Below are positions 1 to 6,707 of a stretch of DNA of 20,485 nucleotides, in pieces; within the stretch, counting starts at the first letter, position 1, and each line of letters begins with the position of its first letter. Source of the DNA: JBBECF01 sp040881945 (GTDB taxonomy: Bacteria; Pseudomonadota; Alphaproteobacteria; Dongiales; Dongiaceae); the NCBI GenBank assembly GCA_040881945.1, contig JBBECF010000127.1:1-20485 (forward strand), read 5' to 3'. Both the position numbers and the translations under genes were made by a program. The notes beneath the pieces are model-generated. The model did no database searches. It worked only from the letters and a program-made list of their open reading frames with translations, and was not told the DNA's origin.

Positions 1-55
1 CATCAGTCATCAGTCATCAGTCATCAGTCATCAGTCATCAGTCATCAGTCATCAG
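1..55. repeat. 7-bp tandem repeat array, left arm of the IVP cassette
   Basis: Seven perfect head-to-tail copies of CATCAGT fill 1-49, followed by CATCAG at 50-55. The array begins at the window edge, so its true length is unknown. The stop codon of the minus-strand four-helix gene (52-54) lies inside the last copy. The unit is 7 nt and its reverse strand contains TGA, so reading through the array on the minus strand meets a stop in every frame within about 21 nt. A related array in the opposite orientation lies at 461-491. Confidence 0.95.
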
Positions 56-432
56 GCGCTGTCCGTCGGTTGGTGTTTCGCCGCCCGCAATTTCTTGAGC
101 AACGACGTCAGCATCCGCTTGATTTCGCTCGTTGCGCCATCCAATTCGGCATGAACGTCCTGCGGCAAATACGCGAGATCGCGCGCAAGCAGCAACAGGT
201 ATTGCAACTCGCTCGCCGACCCCATGGCCATGTTCAAGAAACGCGCGAAATCGGCGCGGCTGCCCCGACCGCATCCTTCGGCAATGTTGGCGCCGACCGA
301 AACCGCGGCTCGTCGCATCTGGCCGGTCACCCCGTACGTTTCCGCCGACGGAAACCTGCCGGTTGCCCGATACACGGCGCGTGTCAACTCGTGGCTCTTC
401 TGCCACGTCTTTAACTCCCGGAAATCCTGCAT
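52..432 (-). CDS. four-helix-bundle protein, 23S rRNA intervening-sequence (IVP/S23) family
   Basis: This 126-residue protein matches the small four-helix-bundle family first known from ORFs inside intervening sequences of bacterial 23S rRNA. Characteristic features are an N-terminal FRELKTWQKS segment, the core motif SVGANIAEGCGRGS (about residues 45-58), a FLNMAMGSASELQ helix, and a Lys/Arg-rich C-terminal helix. The family's molecular role is unsettled, though a basic helical bundle suggests RNA binding. The accessory protein Avd of diversity-generating retroelements has the same fold, but no reverse transcriptase is seen here. There is no rRNA beside it. The gene sits between 7-bp repeat arrays, downstream of yejE and on the same strand, and looks less GC-rich than its neighbours. 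The ATG at 432 follows a GGCGGGG stretch that could serve as a weak ribosome-binding site. Family assignment is firm; function is unknown. Confidence 0.9.
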   Translation of the reverse strand: MQDFRELKTWQKSHELTRAVYRATGRFPSAETYGVTGQMRRAAVSVGANIAEGCGRGSRADFARFLNMAMGSASELQYLLLLARDLAYLPQDVHAELDGATSEIKRMLTSLLKKLRAAKHQPTDSA

Positions 433-460
433 CGAGCGAACCCCGCCGATGGAACCGATA

Positions 461-491
461 ACTGACGACTGACGACTGATGACTGACGACT
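461..491. repeat. 7-bp tandem repeat array, right arm of the IVP cassette (inverted relative to 1-55)
   Basis: Four copies of ACTGAYG plus ACT: ACTGACG (461), ACTGACG (468), ACTGATG (475), ACTGACG (482), ACT (489). This is the reverse complement of the left array with A-to-G variants, so the two arrays are inverted repeats around the four-helix gene. The yejE stop codon (491-493) starts at the last base of the array, so the cassette begins exactly where the permease gene ends. Confidence 0.93.
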
Positions 492-1552
492 CACTTGAGC
501 GTCTTCCTTGGATCGAAGGCGTCGCGCACCGCCTCGCCGATGAAGGTCAGGAGCACCAGCATGATCGCGGTCGCGAAGAACCCGGTGAAGGCGAGCCAGG
601 GGGCCTGCAAGTTGGACTTGCCCTGGAGCAGGAGCTCGCCCAGGGACGGCGAGCCGGGCGGCAGGCCGAGGCCGAGGAAGTCGAGGCTGACGAGGATCGT
701 CACCGACCCGGCCAGCACGAAAGGCAGGAAGGTGAGCGTCGATACCGTGGCGTTGGGCAACAGGTGGCGGACCATGATCGTGGCGTTGCCGACGCCGAGC
801 GCCTGGGCCGCGCGCACATATTCGAAGTTGCGCGCGCGCAGGAATTCCGCCCGCACCAGGCCGATCGGCCAGGTCCAGGCGAACAGCAGCATGATGCCGA
901 GCAGGATCCAGAAGCTCGGCGCGATCAGGCTGGAAAGGATGATGAGCATATAGAGCAGCGGCATCGACTCCCAGATCTCGAGGACGCGCTGGAACGCGAG
1001 GTCGATCCAGCCGCCGAAATAGCCCTGCACGGCGCCGGCCATCACCCCGATGACGGTGGCGGCGGACATCAGCAGGAAGCCGAACAGGACCGAGATGCGA
1101 AAGCCGTAGACCAACCGGGCGACGACGTCGCGCGCCCGGTCGTCGGTGCCGAGCCAGTGGTCGGCGCTGGGCGGCGACGGCGCGGGGCCGGGCAGGTCGA
1201 GGACGATGGTGTCGTAGCTGTACGGCACCGGCGGCCACAGGATCCAGCCCTCCGCCTCGATCAGCTCGGCCACGAAGGGGTCGCGATAGTCGGCCTCGGT
1301 CTCGAATTCGCCGCCGAAGGTCGTTTCCGGATAGGTCGCGACGATCGGGAAATACGGCCGGCCGCCGTAGAGCACGAGCAGCGGCTTGTCATTGGCCAGG
1401 AACTCGGCGAACAGGCTTACACCGAACAGGGCGAGGAAGATCCAGAACGACCAATAGCCGCGCCGGTTGGACCGGAAGGCGGCGAGGCGCCGCCGGGTCA
1501 GCGGCGACAGGCGCGGGCCGACCGGCCGCTCGGCGGCGGCGCGCTCAGACAT
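491..1552 (-). CDS. yejE: ABC transporter permease YejE (peptide / microcin C-type importer)
   Basis: A 353-residue inner-membrane permease of the oligopeptide importer type. After a basic cytoplasmic N-terminus there is a membrane segment at about 33-53. A long periplasmic region follows (about 55-140, including YPETTFGGEFETEADYRDPF), typical of YejE. The C-terminal transport domain has several membrane helices from about 150 on, and the permease EAA-type loop at about 244-267 (EYVRAAQALGVGNATIMVRH), which docks to the ATPase. The ATG at 1552 gives an 8-bp overlap with the end of yejB, so the two are translationally coupled. In the known order yejA-B-E-F the ATPase gene should follow, but the repeat-flanked four-helix gene comes next. 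The C-terminus (DPRKTLK) is complete, so the cassette did not truncate the protein. Confidence 0.92.
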   Translation of the reverse strand: MSERAAAERPVGPRLSPLTRRRLAAFRSNRRGYWSFWIFLALFGVSLFAEFLANDKPLLVLYGGRPYFPIVATYPETTFGGEFETEADYRDPFVAELIEAEGWILWPPVPYSYDTIVLDLPGPAPSPPSADHWLGTDDRARDVVARLVYGFRISVLFGFLLMSAATVIGVMAGAVQGYFGGWIDLAFQRVLEIWESMPLLYMLIILSSLIAPSFWILLGIMLLFAWTWPIGLVRAEFLRARNFEYVRAAQALGVGNATIMVRHLLPNATVSTLTFLPFVLAGSVTILVSLDFLGLGLPPGSPSLGELLLQGKSNLQAPWLAFTGFFATAIMLVLLTFIGEAVRDAFDPRKTLK

Positions 1553-2660
1553 TGCGGCGCTCGAAATCGATGCGCGGGTCGATGATCGTATAGGTCAGGT
1601 CGCCGACCAGCCGGATGACCAACCCGAGCAGCGTGAAGAAGTAGAGCGTGGCGAACACCACGGGATAGTCGCGATTGATCGCCGATTCGAAGGCGAGCAG
1701 GCCGAGTCCGTCGAGCGAGAAGATGGTCTCGATCAGCAGCGCGCCGGTGAACAGGATGGCGATGAAGGCGCTCGGGAAGCCGGCGATCACGATCAGCATG
1801 GCGTTGCGGAAGACGTGGCCGTAGAGCACCTGCCGCTCGCTCAGGCCCTTTGCCCGGGCGGTCGCGACGTATTGCAGCTTGATCTGGTCGAGGAACGAGT
1901 TCTTGGTCAGCATCGTGAGGCCGGCGAAGCCGCTGATGATGAGCGCGAGCAGCGGCAGCGTCACGTGCCAGAAATAATCGACGATCCGGTCCGGCCAGGA
2001 CATCTCGGCCCAGTTGTCGGAAACGAGGCCGCGCAACGGGAACCAGTCGAGATAGCTGCCGCCGGCGAACAGCACGACCAGCATGATCGCGAACAGGAAG
2101 CTCGGCACGGCGTTGGCCCCGAGCACGACGACGCTGGTCCAGGTGTCGAAGCGCGAGCCGTCGCGCACCGCCTTGGCGATGCCGAGCGGGATCGACACCA
2201 GATAGGAGATCAGCGTCGTCCACAGGCCGAGCGAGATCGAGACCGGCATCTTCTCGAGCACCAGGTCGACGACCGGCCGCGCGCGGAAGAAGCTGTCGCC
2301 GAAGTCGAACGTCAAATAACTGCCGATCATGCCGAAGAACCGCTCGTGCGCCGGTTTGTCGAAGCCGTAAAGCCGCTCGAGCTCCGCGATGAACTTGGGG
2401 TCGAGGCCGCGGGCGCCGCGGTAGCTGCCGGCCTCGCCGGTCGCGGTCGTCGCCTGTTGGGCGGCGTCGCCGCGGGTCGCCAGCTCGCCGCCGGCGCCGG
2501 TGAAGCGCTGGGTGGCCGATACCGCGGTCCCCTCGAGCTCGGCGATGAGCTGCTCGATTGGGCCGCCCGGCGCCGCCTGGATGATGGCGAAATTGACGAC
2601 CATGATCCCGAACAGCGTCGGGACGATGAGCAGCAGCCGGCGGACGATGTAGGCGAGCAT
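1545..2660 (-). CDS. yejB: ABC transporter permease YejB
   Basis: A 371-residue permease and partner of YejE. The N-terminus MLAYIVRRLLLIVPTLFGI is the standard first helix of DppB/OppB-type permeases. A long extracytoplasmic segment (about 30-140) contains ERLYGFDKPAHERFFGMIGSYL. The EAA loop lies at about 264-287 (YVATARAKGLSERQVLYGH), and membrane helices cover about 145-365. It would form the translocation pore with YejE and be fed by YejA. Its 3' end overlaps yejE by 8 bp. Upstream, 118 bp of non-coding, repeat-like DNA separates it from yejA, and I see no convincing Shine-Dalgarno directly before the ATG at 2660. Family assignment is firm; the transported peptide is not deducible. Confidence 0.92.
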   Translation of the reverse strand: MLAYIVRRLLLIVPTLFGIMVVNFAIIQAAPGGPIEQLIAELEGTAVSATQRFTGAGGELATRGDAAQQATTATGEAGSYRGARGLDPKFIAELERLYGFDKPAHERFFGMIGSYLTFDFGDSFFRARPVVDLVLEKMPVSISLGLWTTLISYLVSIPLGIAKAVRDGSRFDTWTSVVVLGANAVPSFLFAIMLVVLFAGGSYLDWFPLRGLVSDNWAEMSWPDRIVDYFWHVTLPLLALIISGFAGLTMLTKNSFLDQIKLQYVATARAKGLSERQVLYGHVFRNAMLIVIAGFPSAFIAILFTGALLIETIFSLDGLGLLAFESAINRDYPVVFATLYFFTLLGLVIRLVGDLTYTIIDPRIDFERRNV

Positions 2661-2778
2661 GCGGCGCTAGGACGCTATTGTACCGACACGGACCGTTCGT
2701 TCCCCTCTGTCGTCATGCCCGGCAGTGACCCAAGAGATGAAGGCGCAAAGCGGGAAATCATCTGCTGCAGGCAAACCG
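2661..2778. other. yejA-yejB intergenic spacer with repeat-like sequence
   Basis: The 118-bp gap is long for genes of a single ABC importer operon. On the plus strand 2709-2760 contains GTCGTCATGCCCGGC followed by AGTGACCCAAGAGATG. This resembles the short dispersed intergenic repeats common in alphaproteobacteria, which often translate spuriously as GSLPGMTT. I see no strong hairpin, no T-tract and no small gene with a good start. Identification as a dispersed repeat is from memory of such sequences and needs a genome-wide count. Confidence 0.35.
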
Positions 2779-4608
2779 CTAATTCGTCTGGCTTCGGCCG
2801 AGCGCCGCTTCCTTCTCGCGATCGACCCACCAGGTTTCGAGGCCGAGCGCGTATTTCGGCGTCACCGCGGGCCGCGAGAACTTGTTCCAGTAGGCCACCC
2901 GGAAGCTGCGGATATGCCAGTTGGGGATCAGGTAATGGCCCCACAACAGGACCCGGTCGAGGGCGCGGGTCCGGGCGATCAGGCTCTCGCGGTCGGGCGC
3001 GGCGATGACAAGGTCGATCAATTCGTCGACGACCGGGTCCTTGACGCCGATGATATTGCGGCCGCCGGAAATGTCGGCGCTGGCCGAACCCCAGAAATCG
3101 CGCTGCTCGTTGCCGGGCGACAGCGACTGGCCGAAGACCTCGATGGTCGCATCGAAGTCGTACTCGTCCATGCGGTTCTGGTACTGGGCGGTGTCCACGG
3201 TGCGGATCGTCGCCGCGATGCCGAGCCGTTTGAGATTCTGCACGAGCGGGTGCATTACCCGCTCGAAGTCGGCGCTGTTGAGCAGGATCTCGAACTCGAG
3301 CGCCTTCCCCGTGGCCTTGTCGGTGCGCTTGCCGTCCCGGATCTCCCAGCCGGCCGCCTCGAGGATCTCGACGGCGGCGCGCAGATTGGCGCGGATGTTG
3401 CCGGAGCCGTCGGTGCTCGGCGGCGCATACGCCTCGGTGAACACCTCGTCGGGGACGCGGCCGCGATAGGGTTCCAGGATCGCCAGCTCGGCCTCGCCGG
3501 GCAGCCCGCTCGAGGCGAGCTCGGAATTGGAGAAGTAGCTCGTCGAGCGGGTGTATTGGCCGTAAAACAGGGTCTTGTTGGTCCATTCGAAATCGAAGGC
3601 GTAGGTCAGGGCCTGGCGCACGCGGCGGTCCTTGAAGACGTCCCGGCGGGTGTTGAAGACCAGTCCCTGCATGCCGGTCGGGATCTCGTGCGCGATCTCC
3701 TCCTTGATTATCCGGCCGTCACCGACCTGCGCGATGTCGTAGGCGGTCGCCCATAGCTTGGAGTTGTTCTCCTGGCGGAAATCGTAGGCGCCGGCCTTGA
3801 GTGCCTCGAGCGCCACCGTACTGTCGCGGTAGTAGTCGTAGCGGATCGTGTCCCAGTTGTTGTGTCCGGCGCTGGCCGGCAGGTCCTTGCCCCAATAGTC
3901 CGCCACCCGGCGGTAGGTGATCGTGCGGCCGGCCTCGAACTTGTCCACCCGGTAGGGGCCGCTGCCGAGCGGCGGCTCGAGCGTCGGCTGTTCGAAGTCG
4001 CGGCCCTGCCAATAATGTTTCGGCAGGATCGGCAGTTGGCCGACGATCAGCGGCAGCTCGCGGTTCTCGCCGGCGGCGAAGGTGAACTTTACCTTGCGTT
4101 CGCCGATCTGTTCGGCCGTCGCCACGCTGGCGTAGTAGGCGCGGTAGAACGGGTGTCCCTTCGTCTTCAGGGTCTCGAGCGAGAAGATCACGTCCTCGGC
4201 CGTGATCGGCTTGCCGTCGTGCCAGCGCGCCTCGGCCCGGAGCGTGAAGGCGACCCACGAACGGTCGTCGGGCACCTCGATCGATTCGGCGATCCGGCCG
4301 TATTCGGTAAAGGCCTCGTCGGCGCTCCCGACCAGCAGCGTCTCGAAGGGCGATCCCGCGTCGGCCGCCGCCGTTCCCTTGAGGGTGAACGGGTTCAGCG
4401 TGTCGAAGGTCCCGATCGCCGCGAAGCGGATCTCGCCGCCCTTCGGCGCGTCCGGGTTCGCATAGTCGAAGTGCTTGAAATCCGGCCCGTATTTCGGCTC
4501 GCCGTGCATCGCCAGCGCGTGCACCGTGCGGACCTCGGCGGCGTCCGCCGCCGCCGGCCACAGAACGGCGACGAGGGCGGCGAGAAGGACGGCGGGTCTT
4601 GCGGACAT
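2779..4608 (-). CDS. yejA: extracellular solute-binding protein YejA (peptide ABC importer)
   Basis: A 609-residue family 5 periplasmic substrate-binding protein. The N-terminus carries a signal peptide: a hydrophobic stretch at about 5-20 (AVLLAALVAVLWPAAADAA) with likely cleavage near residue 23. The mature start, HALAMHGEPKYGPDFKHFDY and PDAPKGGEIRFAAIGTFDTLNPF, is diagnostic of the YejA branch. Further family signatures are RWHDGKPITAEDVIFSLE, LGSGPYRVDKFEAGRTI, the RRDVFKDRRVRQALTYAFDF segment and the C-terminal SFRVAYWNKF. The protein is full length and captures peptides or peptide-antibiotics in the periplasm for YejB/YejE. It is the first gene of the minus-strand operon and is divergent from a HAD hydrolase gene, with 186 bp between them containing an inverted repeat. 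Substrate specificity cannot be read from the sequence. Confidence 0.93.
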   Translation of the reverse strand: MSARPAVLLAALVAVLWPAAADAAEVRTVHALAMHGEPKYGPDFKHFDYANPDAPKGGEIRFAAIGTFDTLNPFTLKGTAAADAGSPFETLLVGSADEAFTEYGRIAESIEVPDDRSWVAFTLRAEARWHDGKPITAEDVIFSLETLKTKGHPFYRAYYASVATAEQIGERKVKFTFAAGENRELPLIVGQLPILPKHYWQGRDFEQPTLEPPLGSGPYRVDKFEAGRTITYRRVADYWGKDLPASAGHNNWDTIRYDYYRDSTVALEALKAGAYDFRQENNSKLWATAYDIAQVGDGRIIKEEIAHEIPTGMQGLVFNTRRDVFKDRRVRQALTYAFDFEWTNKTLFYGQYTRSTSYFSNSELASSGLPGEAELAILEPYRGRVPDEVFTEAYAPPSTDGSGNIRANLRAAVEILEAAGWEIRDGKRTDKATGKALEFEILLNSADFERVMHPLVQNLKRLGIAATIRTVDTAQYQNRMDEYDFDATIEVFGQSLSPGNEQRDFWGSASADISGGRNIIGVKDPVVDELIDLVIAAPDRESLIARTRALDRVLLWGHYLIPNWHIRSFRVAYWNKFSRPAVTPKYALGLETWWVDREKEAALGRSQTN

Positions 4609-4657
4609 GACAGCTTCCCCCGGGCGGTCAGGGCGATGTACGGCCTCGCCGGTCGGC

Positions 4658-4680
4658 GCGCAATCTTAATGCAATTGCGC
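4658..4680. promoter_or_regulatory. inverted repeat in the yejA / HAD divergent intergenic region
   Basis: Perfect 7-bp arms GCGCAAT (4658-4664) and ATTGCGC (4674-4680) surround a 9-bp AT-rich centre, and GCAATTGC (4671-4678) is itself an 8-bp palindrome. This is the only AT-rich patch of the spacer, 50-70 bp upstream of the yejA start. A regulator binding site or part of the yejA promoter is plausible. No known operator consensus is recognised. Confidence 0.35.
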
Positions 4681-4716
4681 CCGCCCGCCAGCCGGTATCC
4701 GCGCCGCCGAACCTTA

Positions 4717-4745
4717 TTGCCGGGCGGACGCGGCGGCGCTAGCTT
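4717..4745 (+). promoter_or_regulatory. possible promoter for the HAD-amidotransferase pair
   Basis: TTGCCG (4717-4722) and TAGCTT (4740-4745) are separated by 17 bp, about 50 bp upstream of the HAD ATG. The match to a sigma-70 consensus is modest. Confidence 0.22.
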
Positions 4746-4794
4746 CGCGGCCGATCCGCGGCGCGGGACGACCGCCGCGGCGACCGGGGTGCGT

Positions 4795-5553
4795 ATGATC
4801 AAGGCCGTCACCTTCGACCTGTGGGACACCATCGTCCACGACGATTCCGACGAGCCGAAGCGGGCGGCCCTGGGCCTGCGCGGCAAGAAGGCGGAGCGCC
4901 GCCATCTGGTCTGGGAGGCGCTGAACCGCCACGGGCCGACCGACCCGGCGGCGGTGACACTTGCCTACGACGTGGCCGACGCCGCCTTCAACGCCGTCTG
5001 GCACGACCGGCACATCACCTGGACGATCGGCGAGCGCCTGCGCGTGCTGCTGAAGGGGCTGGGGCGGGCGCTGCCCGATCCCGAATTCGCCGAGCTCGTG
5101 CGCCGCCACGAGGAGATGGAGATCGAGGTGCCGCCGGACCTCGTCCCCGGCATCGCCGAGGCGCTGGCGGCGCTGCACGGCCGTTACCGGACCTGCGTCG
5201 TCTCCGACGCCATCGTCTCGCCGGCGCGCTGCCTGCGCCAACTGATCGACGGCCACGGGCTGACGCCCTATTTCGACGGCTATGCCTTCTCCGACGAGGT
5301 CGGGTATTCCAAGCCGCACCGGGCGATGTTCGATTCGGCGGCCCGGCAGATGGGCGTCGGCCTGACCGAGATCGTGCATATCGGCGACCGCGACCACAAC
5401 GACGTCAAGGGACCGCAGGCGCTGGGCATGAAGGCGGTGCTGTTCGTCGGCACGCGGGCCGCCGACCGCAACGGCACCACGGCCGACGCCGTGTGCGAAT
5501 GGGCGGCCGACCTGCCGGCGATCATCGACCGGCTCGCCAACGGTCTTTCGTAA
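4795..5553 (+). CDS. HAD-superfamily hydrolase
   Basis: A 252-residue haloacid-dehalogenase-like enzyme. Motif I is FDLWDT with the Asp nucleophile at residue 8. Motif II is Ser137 in VVSDA, motif III is Lys173 in YSKPHRAMF, and motif IV is GDRDHND (Asp198, Asp203). The position two residues after the nucleophile, usually the general acid/base Asp in phosphatases, is Trp10. A helical cap occupies about 20-115 (subclass I). The ATG at 4795 was chosen because motif I follows at the family's usual distance; longer in-frame readings run antisense into yejA. The stop is 10 bp before the amidotransferase ATG, so the two are probably one transcript. Substrate unknown; phosphatase or dehalogenase-like activity are both possible. 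Confidence 0.85.
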   Translation: MIKAVTFDLWDTIVHDDSDEPKRAALGLRGKKAERRHLVWEALNRHGPTDPAAVTLAYDVADAAFNAVWHDRHITWTIGERLRVLLKGLGRALPDPEFAELVRRHEEMEIEVPPDLVPGIAEALAALHGRYRTCVVSDAIVSPARCLRQLIDGHGLTPYFDGYAFSDEVGYSKPHRAMFDSAARQMGVGLTEIVHIGDRDHNDVKGPQALGMKAVLFVGTRAADRNGTTADAVCEWAADLPAIIDRLANGLS

Positions 5554-5563
5554 AGGGGCGGCC

Positions 5564-6421
5564 ATGGCCGATCGACCGCGTTTCCTCGTCATCGACGGCT
5601 ACAACAGGGAGGCGCGCGCCGAACTGGTCGCCGGCGGCGCCGGCCAGGGCGGGCAGCTCTACGCGGCGATGCTGAAGAAGTGCCTGCCGGAGGCCGACTC
5701 CGACATCGTCTATCCGGCCGATCCCGGCGCCTCGCTGCCGCGCGGCGCCGCGCTGGAACAGTATGCCGGCATCGCCTGGACCGGCTGCAACCTGACGATC
5801 TACGACGACGACCCGCGCGTCGGGCCGCAGATCGAGCTGGCGCGGGCGGCCTTCGCTTCGAAGGTACCGAGTTTCGGCAGCTGCTGGGCGGCGCAGATGG
5901 CGGTGGTCGCCGCCGGCGGCATCGTGCGCGCCAACCCGCGCGGCCGCGAGATGGGCCTGGCGCGCAAGATCGCGCTGACGCCGGAGGGGCGCGGCCATCC
6001 GCTCTATGTCGGCAAGGCCTCGGTGTTCGACGCCTTCATCAGCCATGTCGACGAGATCACGCATCTGCCGCCGGGCGGCGTGCTGCTCGCCTCGAACGCC
6101 TTCACCCACGTCCAGGCGGTGTCGGTGGTGCACAAGGGCGGCACCTTCTGGGGCCTGCAATACCACCCGGAATACGACCTGCACGAGCTGGCGCGGCTGA
6201 CCTGGTGCCGCATCGACAAGCTGGTGAGCCTCGGCTTCTTCGCCGACCGCGCCGCCGGCGAGGACTACGTCAACCGCCTCGAGACGCTGCACCAGGACCC
6301 GAGCCGCAAGGACATCGCCTGGCTCTTGGGCATCGACGACGACGTCATGAACGACGACGTCCGCCTCGTCGAGGTACGCAACTGGATCGACCGCTTGGTG
6401 CTGCCCGCCTTGCGGGCGTAA
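5564..6421 (+). CDS. class I glutamine amidotransferase-like protein
   Basis: A 285-residue protein with a GATase1 triad: nucleophile Cys107 in SFGSCWAAQ, and His201 and Glu203 in LQYHPEYD. This arrangement binds and hydrolyses glutamine to supply ammonia, or hydrolyses gamma-glutamyl compounds. The oxyanion strand WTGCNLTIYDDDP (about 72-84) precedes the nucleophile. A C-terminal extension of about 75 residues after the Glu (FFADRAAGEDYVNRLETLHQDP onward) is longer than in GuaA- or PuuD-type domains and looks helical. No synthase partner is fused or adjacent. The gene lies 10 bp after the HAD hydrolase gene, which suggests coexpression. It resembles stand-alone amidotransferases common in alphaproteobacteria, but I cannot name the acceptor. 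Confidence 0.85.
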   Translation: MADRPRFLVIDGYNREARAELVAGGAGQGGQLYAAMLKKCLPEADSDIVYPADPGASLPRGAALEQYAGIAWTGCNLTIYDDDPRVGPQIELARAAFASKVPSFGSCWAAQMAVVAAGGIVRANPRGREMGLARKIALTPEGRGHPLYVGKASVFDAFISHVDEITHLPPGGVLLASNAFTHVQAVSVVHKGGTFWGLQYHPEYDLHELARLTWCRIDKLVSLGFFADRAAGEDYVNRLETLHQDPSRKDIAWLLGIDDDVMNDDVRLVEVRNWIDRLVLPALRA

Positions 6422-6423
6422 TC

Positions 6424-6443
6424 GCGTGGCGCCGCTTCCACGC
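6424..6443. terminator. small hairpin between convergent genes
   Basis: GCGTGG (6424-6429) pairs perfectly with CCACGC (6438-6443) across an 8-nt loop. It lies in the 28-bp gap between the convergent amidotransferase and hicB-like genes. No T-tract follows on either strand, so intrinsic termination is only possible. Confidence 0.3.
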
Positions 6444-6449
6444 CGACGC

Positions 6450-6668
6450 TTATTCGGCCGCGTAGATCGCGGGTCGATAGCGCGGGTCCGGGATCGTTAG
6501 CCCGTCTTCCCGCGCGACCGCCAGCCACGCCTCGATCGCCTGCTCGATTTCGGCAAGCGCCTCGGCGGCGGTAGCTCCGAAGGCCGAGCACGACTTCAAA
6601 TCCGGCACATCCGCGACCCAACAGGAATCGGTCTCGGACCAGAACAGATTGATGTGATAGCGGTTCAC
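6450..6668 (-). CDS. HicB-family antitoxin-like protein, no HicA partner seen
   Basis: A 72-residue protein with the HicB antitoxin fold: an N-terminal YHINLFWSETDSCWVADVPDL strand pair, the SAFGATAAEALAEIEQAIEAWL helix, and a C-terminal PRYRPAIYAA tail. The start is a GTG at 6668, preceded by a strong GGAGG 7 nt upstream. The GTG overlaps the stop (GTGA) of a 13-codon reading frame that begins 1 nt after the stop of the cyclase gene. HicB proteins normally neutralise the mRNase HicA and often carry an HTH or RHH domain. Here neither a HicA gene nor a DNA-binding domain is visible on either side. It may be an orphan antitoxin or a solo HicB-like protein. Confidence 0.8.
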   Translation of the reverse strand: MNRYHINLFWSETDSCWVADVPDLKSCSAFGATAAEALAEIEQAIEAWLAVAREDGLTIPDPRYRPAIYAAE

Positions 6669-6706
6669 TCGTCCGCCTCCAGCCGCAGGCCAAATTCTTC
6701 AACCAT
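6665..6706 (-). other. 13-codon mini-ORF bridging the cyclase and hicB-like genes
   Basis: ATG at 6706 reads MVEEFGLRLEADE and then TGA, which overlaps the GTG start of the hicB-like gene (GTGA). It starts 1 nt after the cyclase stop (6708-6710). It could be a translational coupling relay, the tail of a lost toxin gene, or chance. Confidence 0.25.
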
Positions 6707-6707
6707 C

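Noticed and set aside
1..55. CRISPR array
   Set aside because: The units are 7 bp and contiguous, with no spacers and no cas genes.
52..491. Diversity-generating retroelement, because the four-helix protein resembles Avd
   Set aside because: No reverse transcriptase, template/variable repeat pair or C-type lectin target is present in the window, and the core motif fits the 23S intervening-sequence family better.
1467..3008. Long plus-strand open frame (513 codons) opposite yejE/yejB/yejA
   Set aside because: It is antisense to well-supported yej genes and has the Arg/Glu/Gly-rich composition of GC-rich shadow frames, with no recognisable domain.
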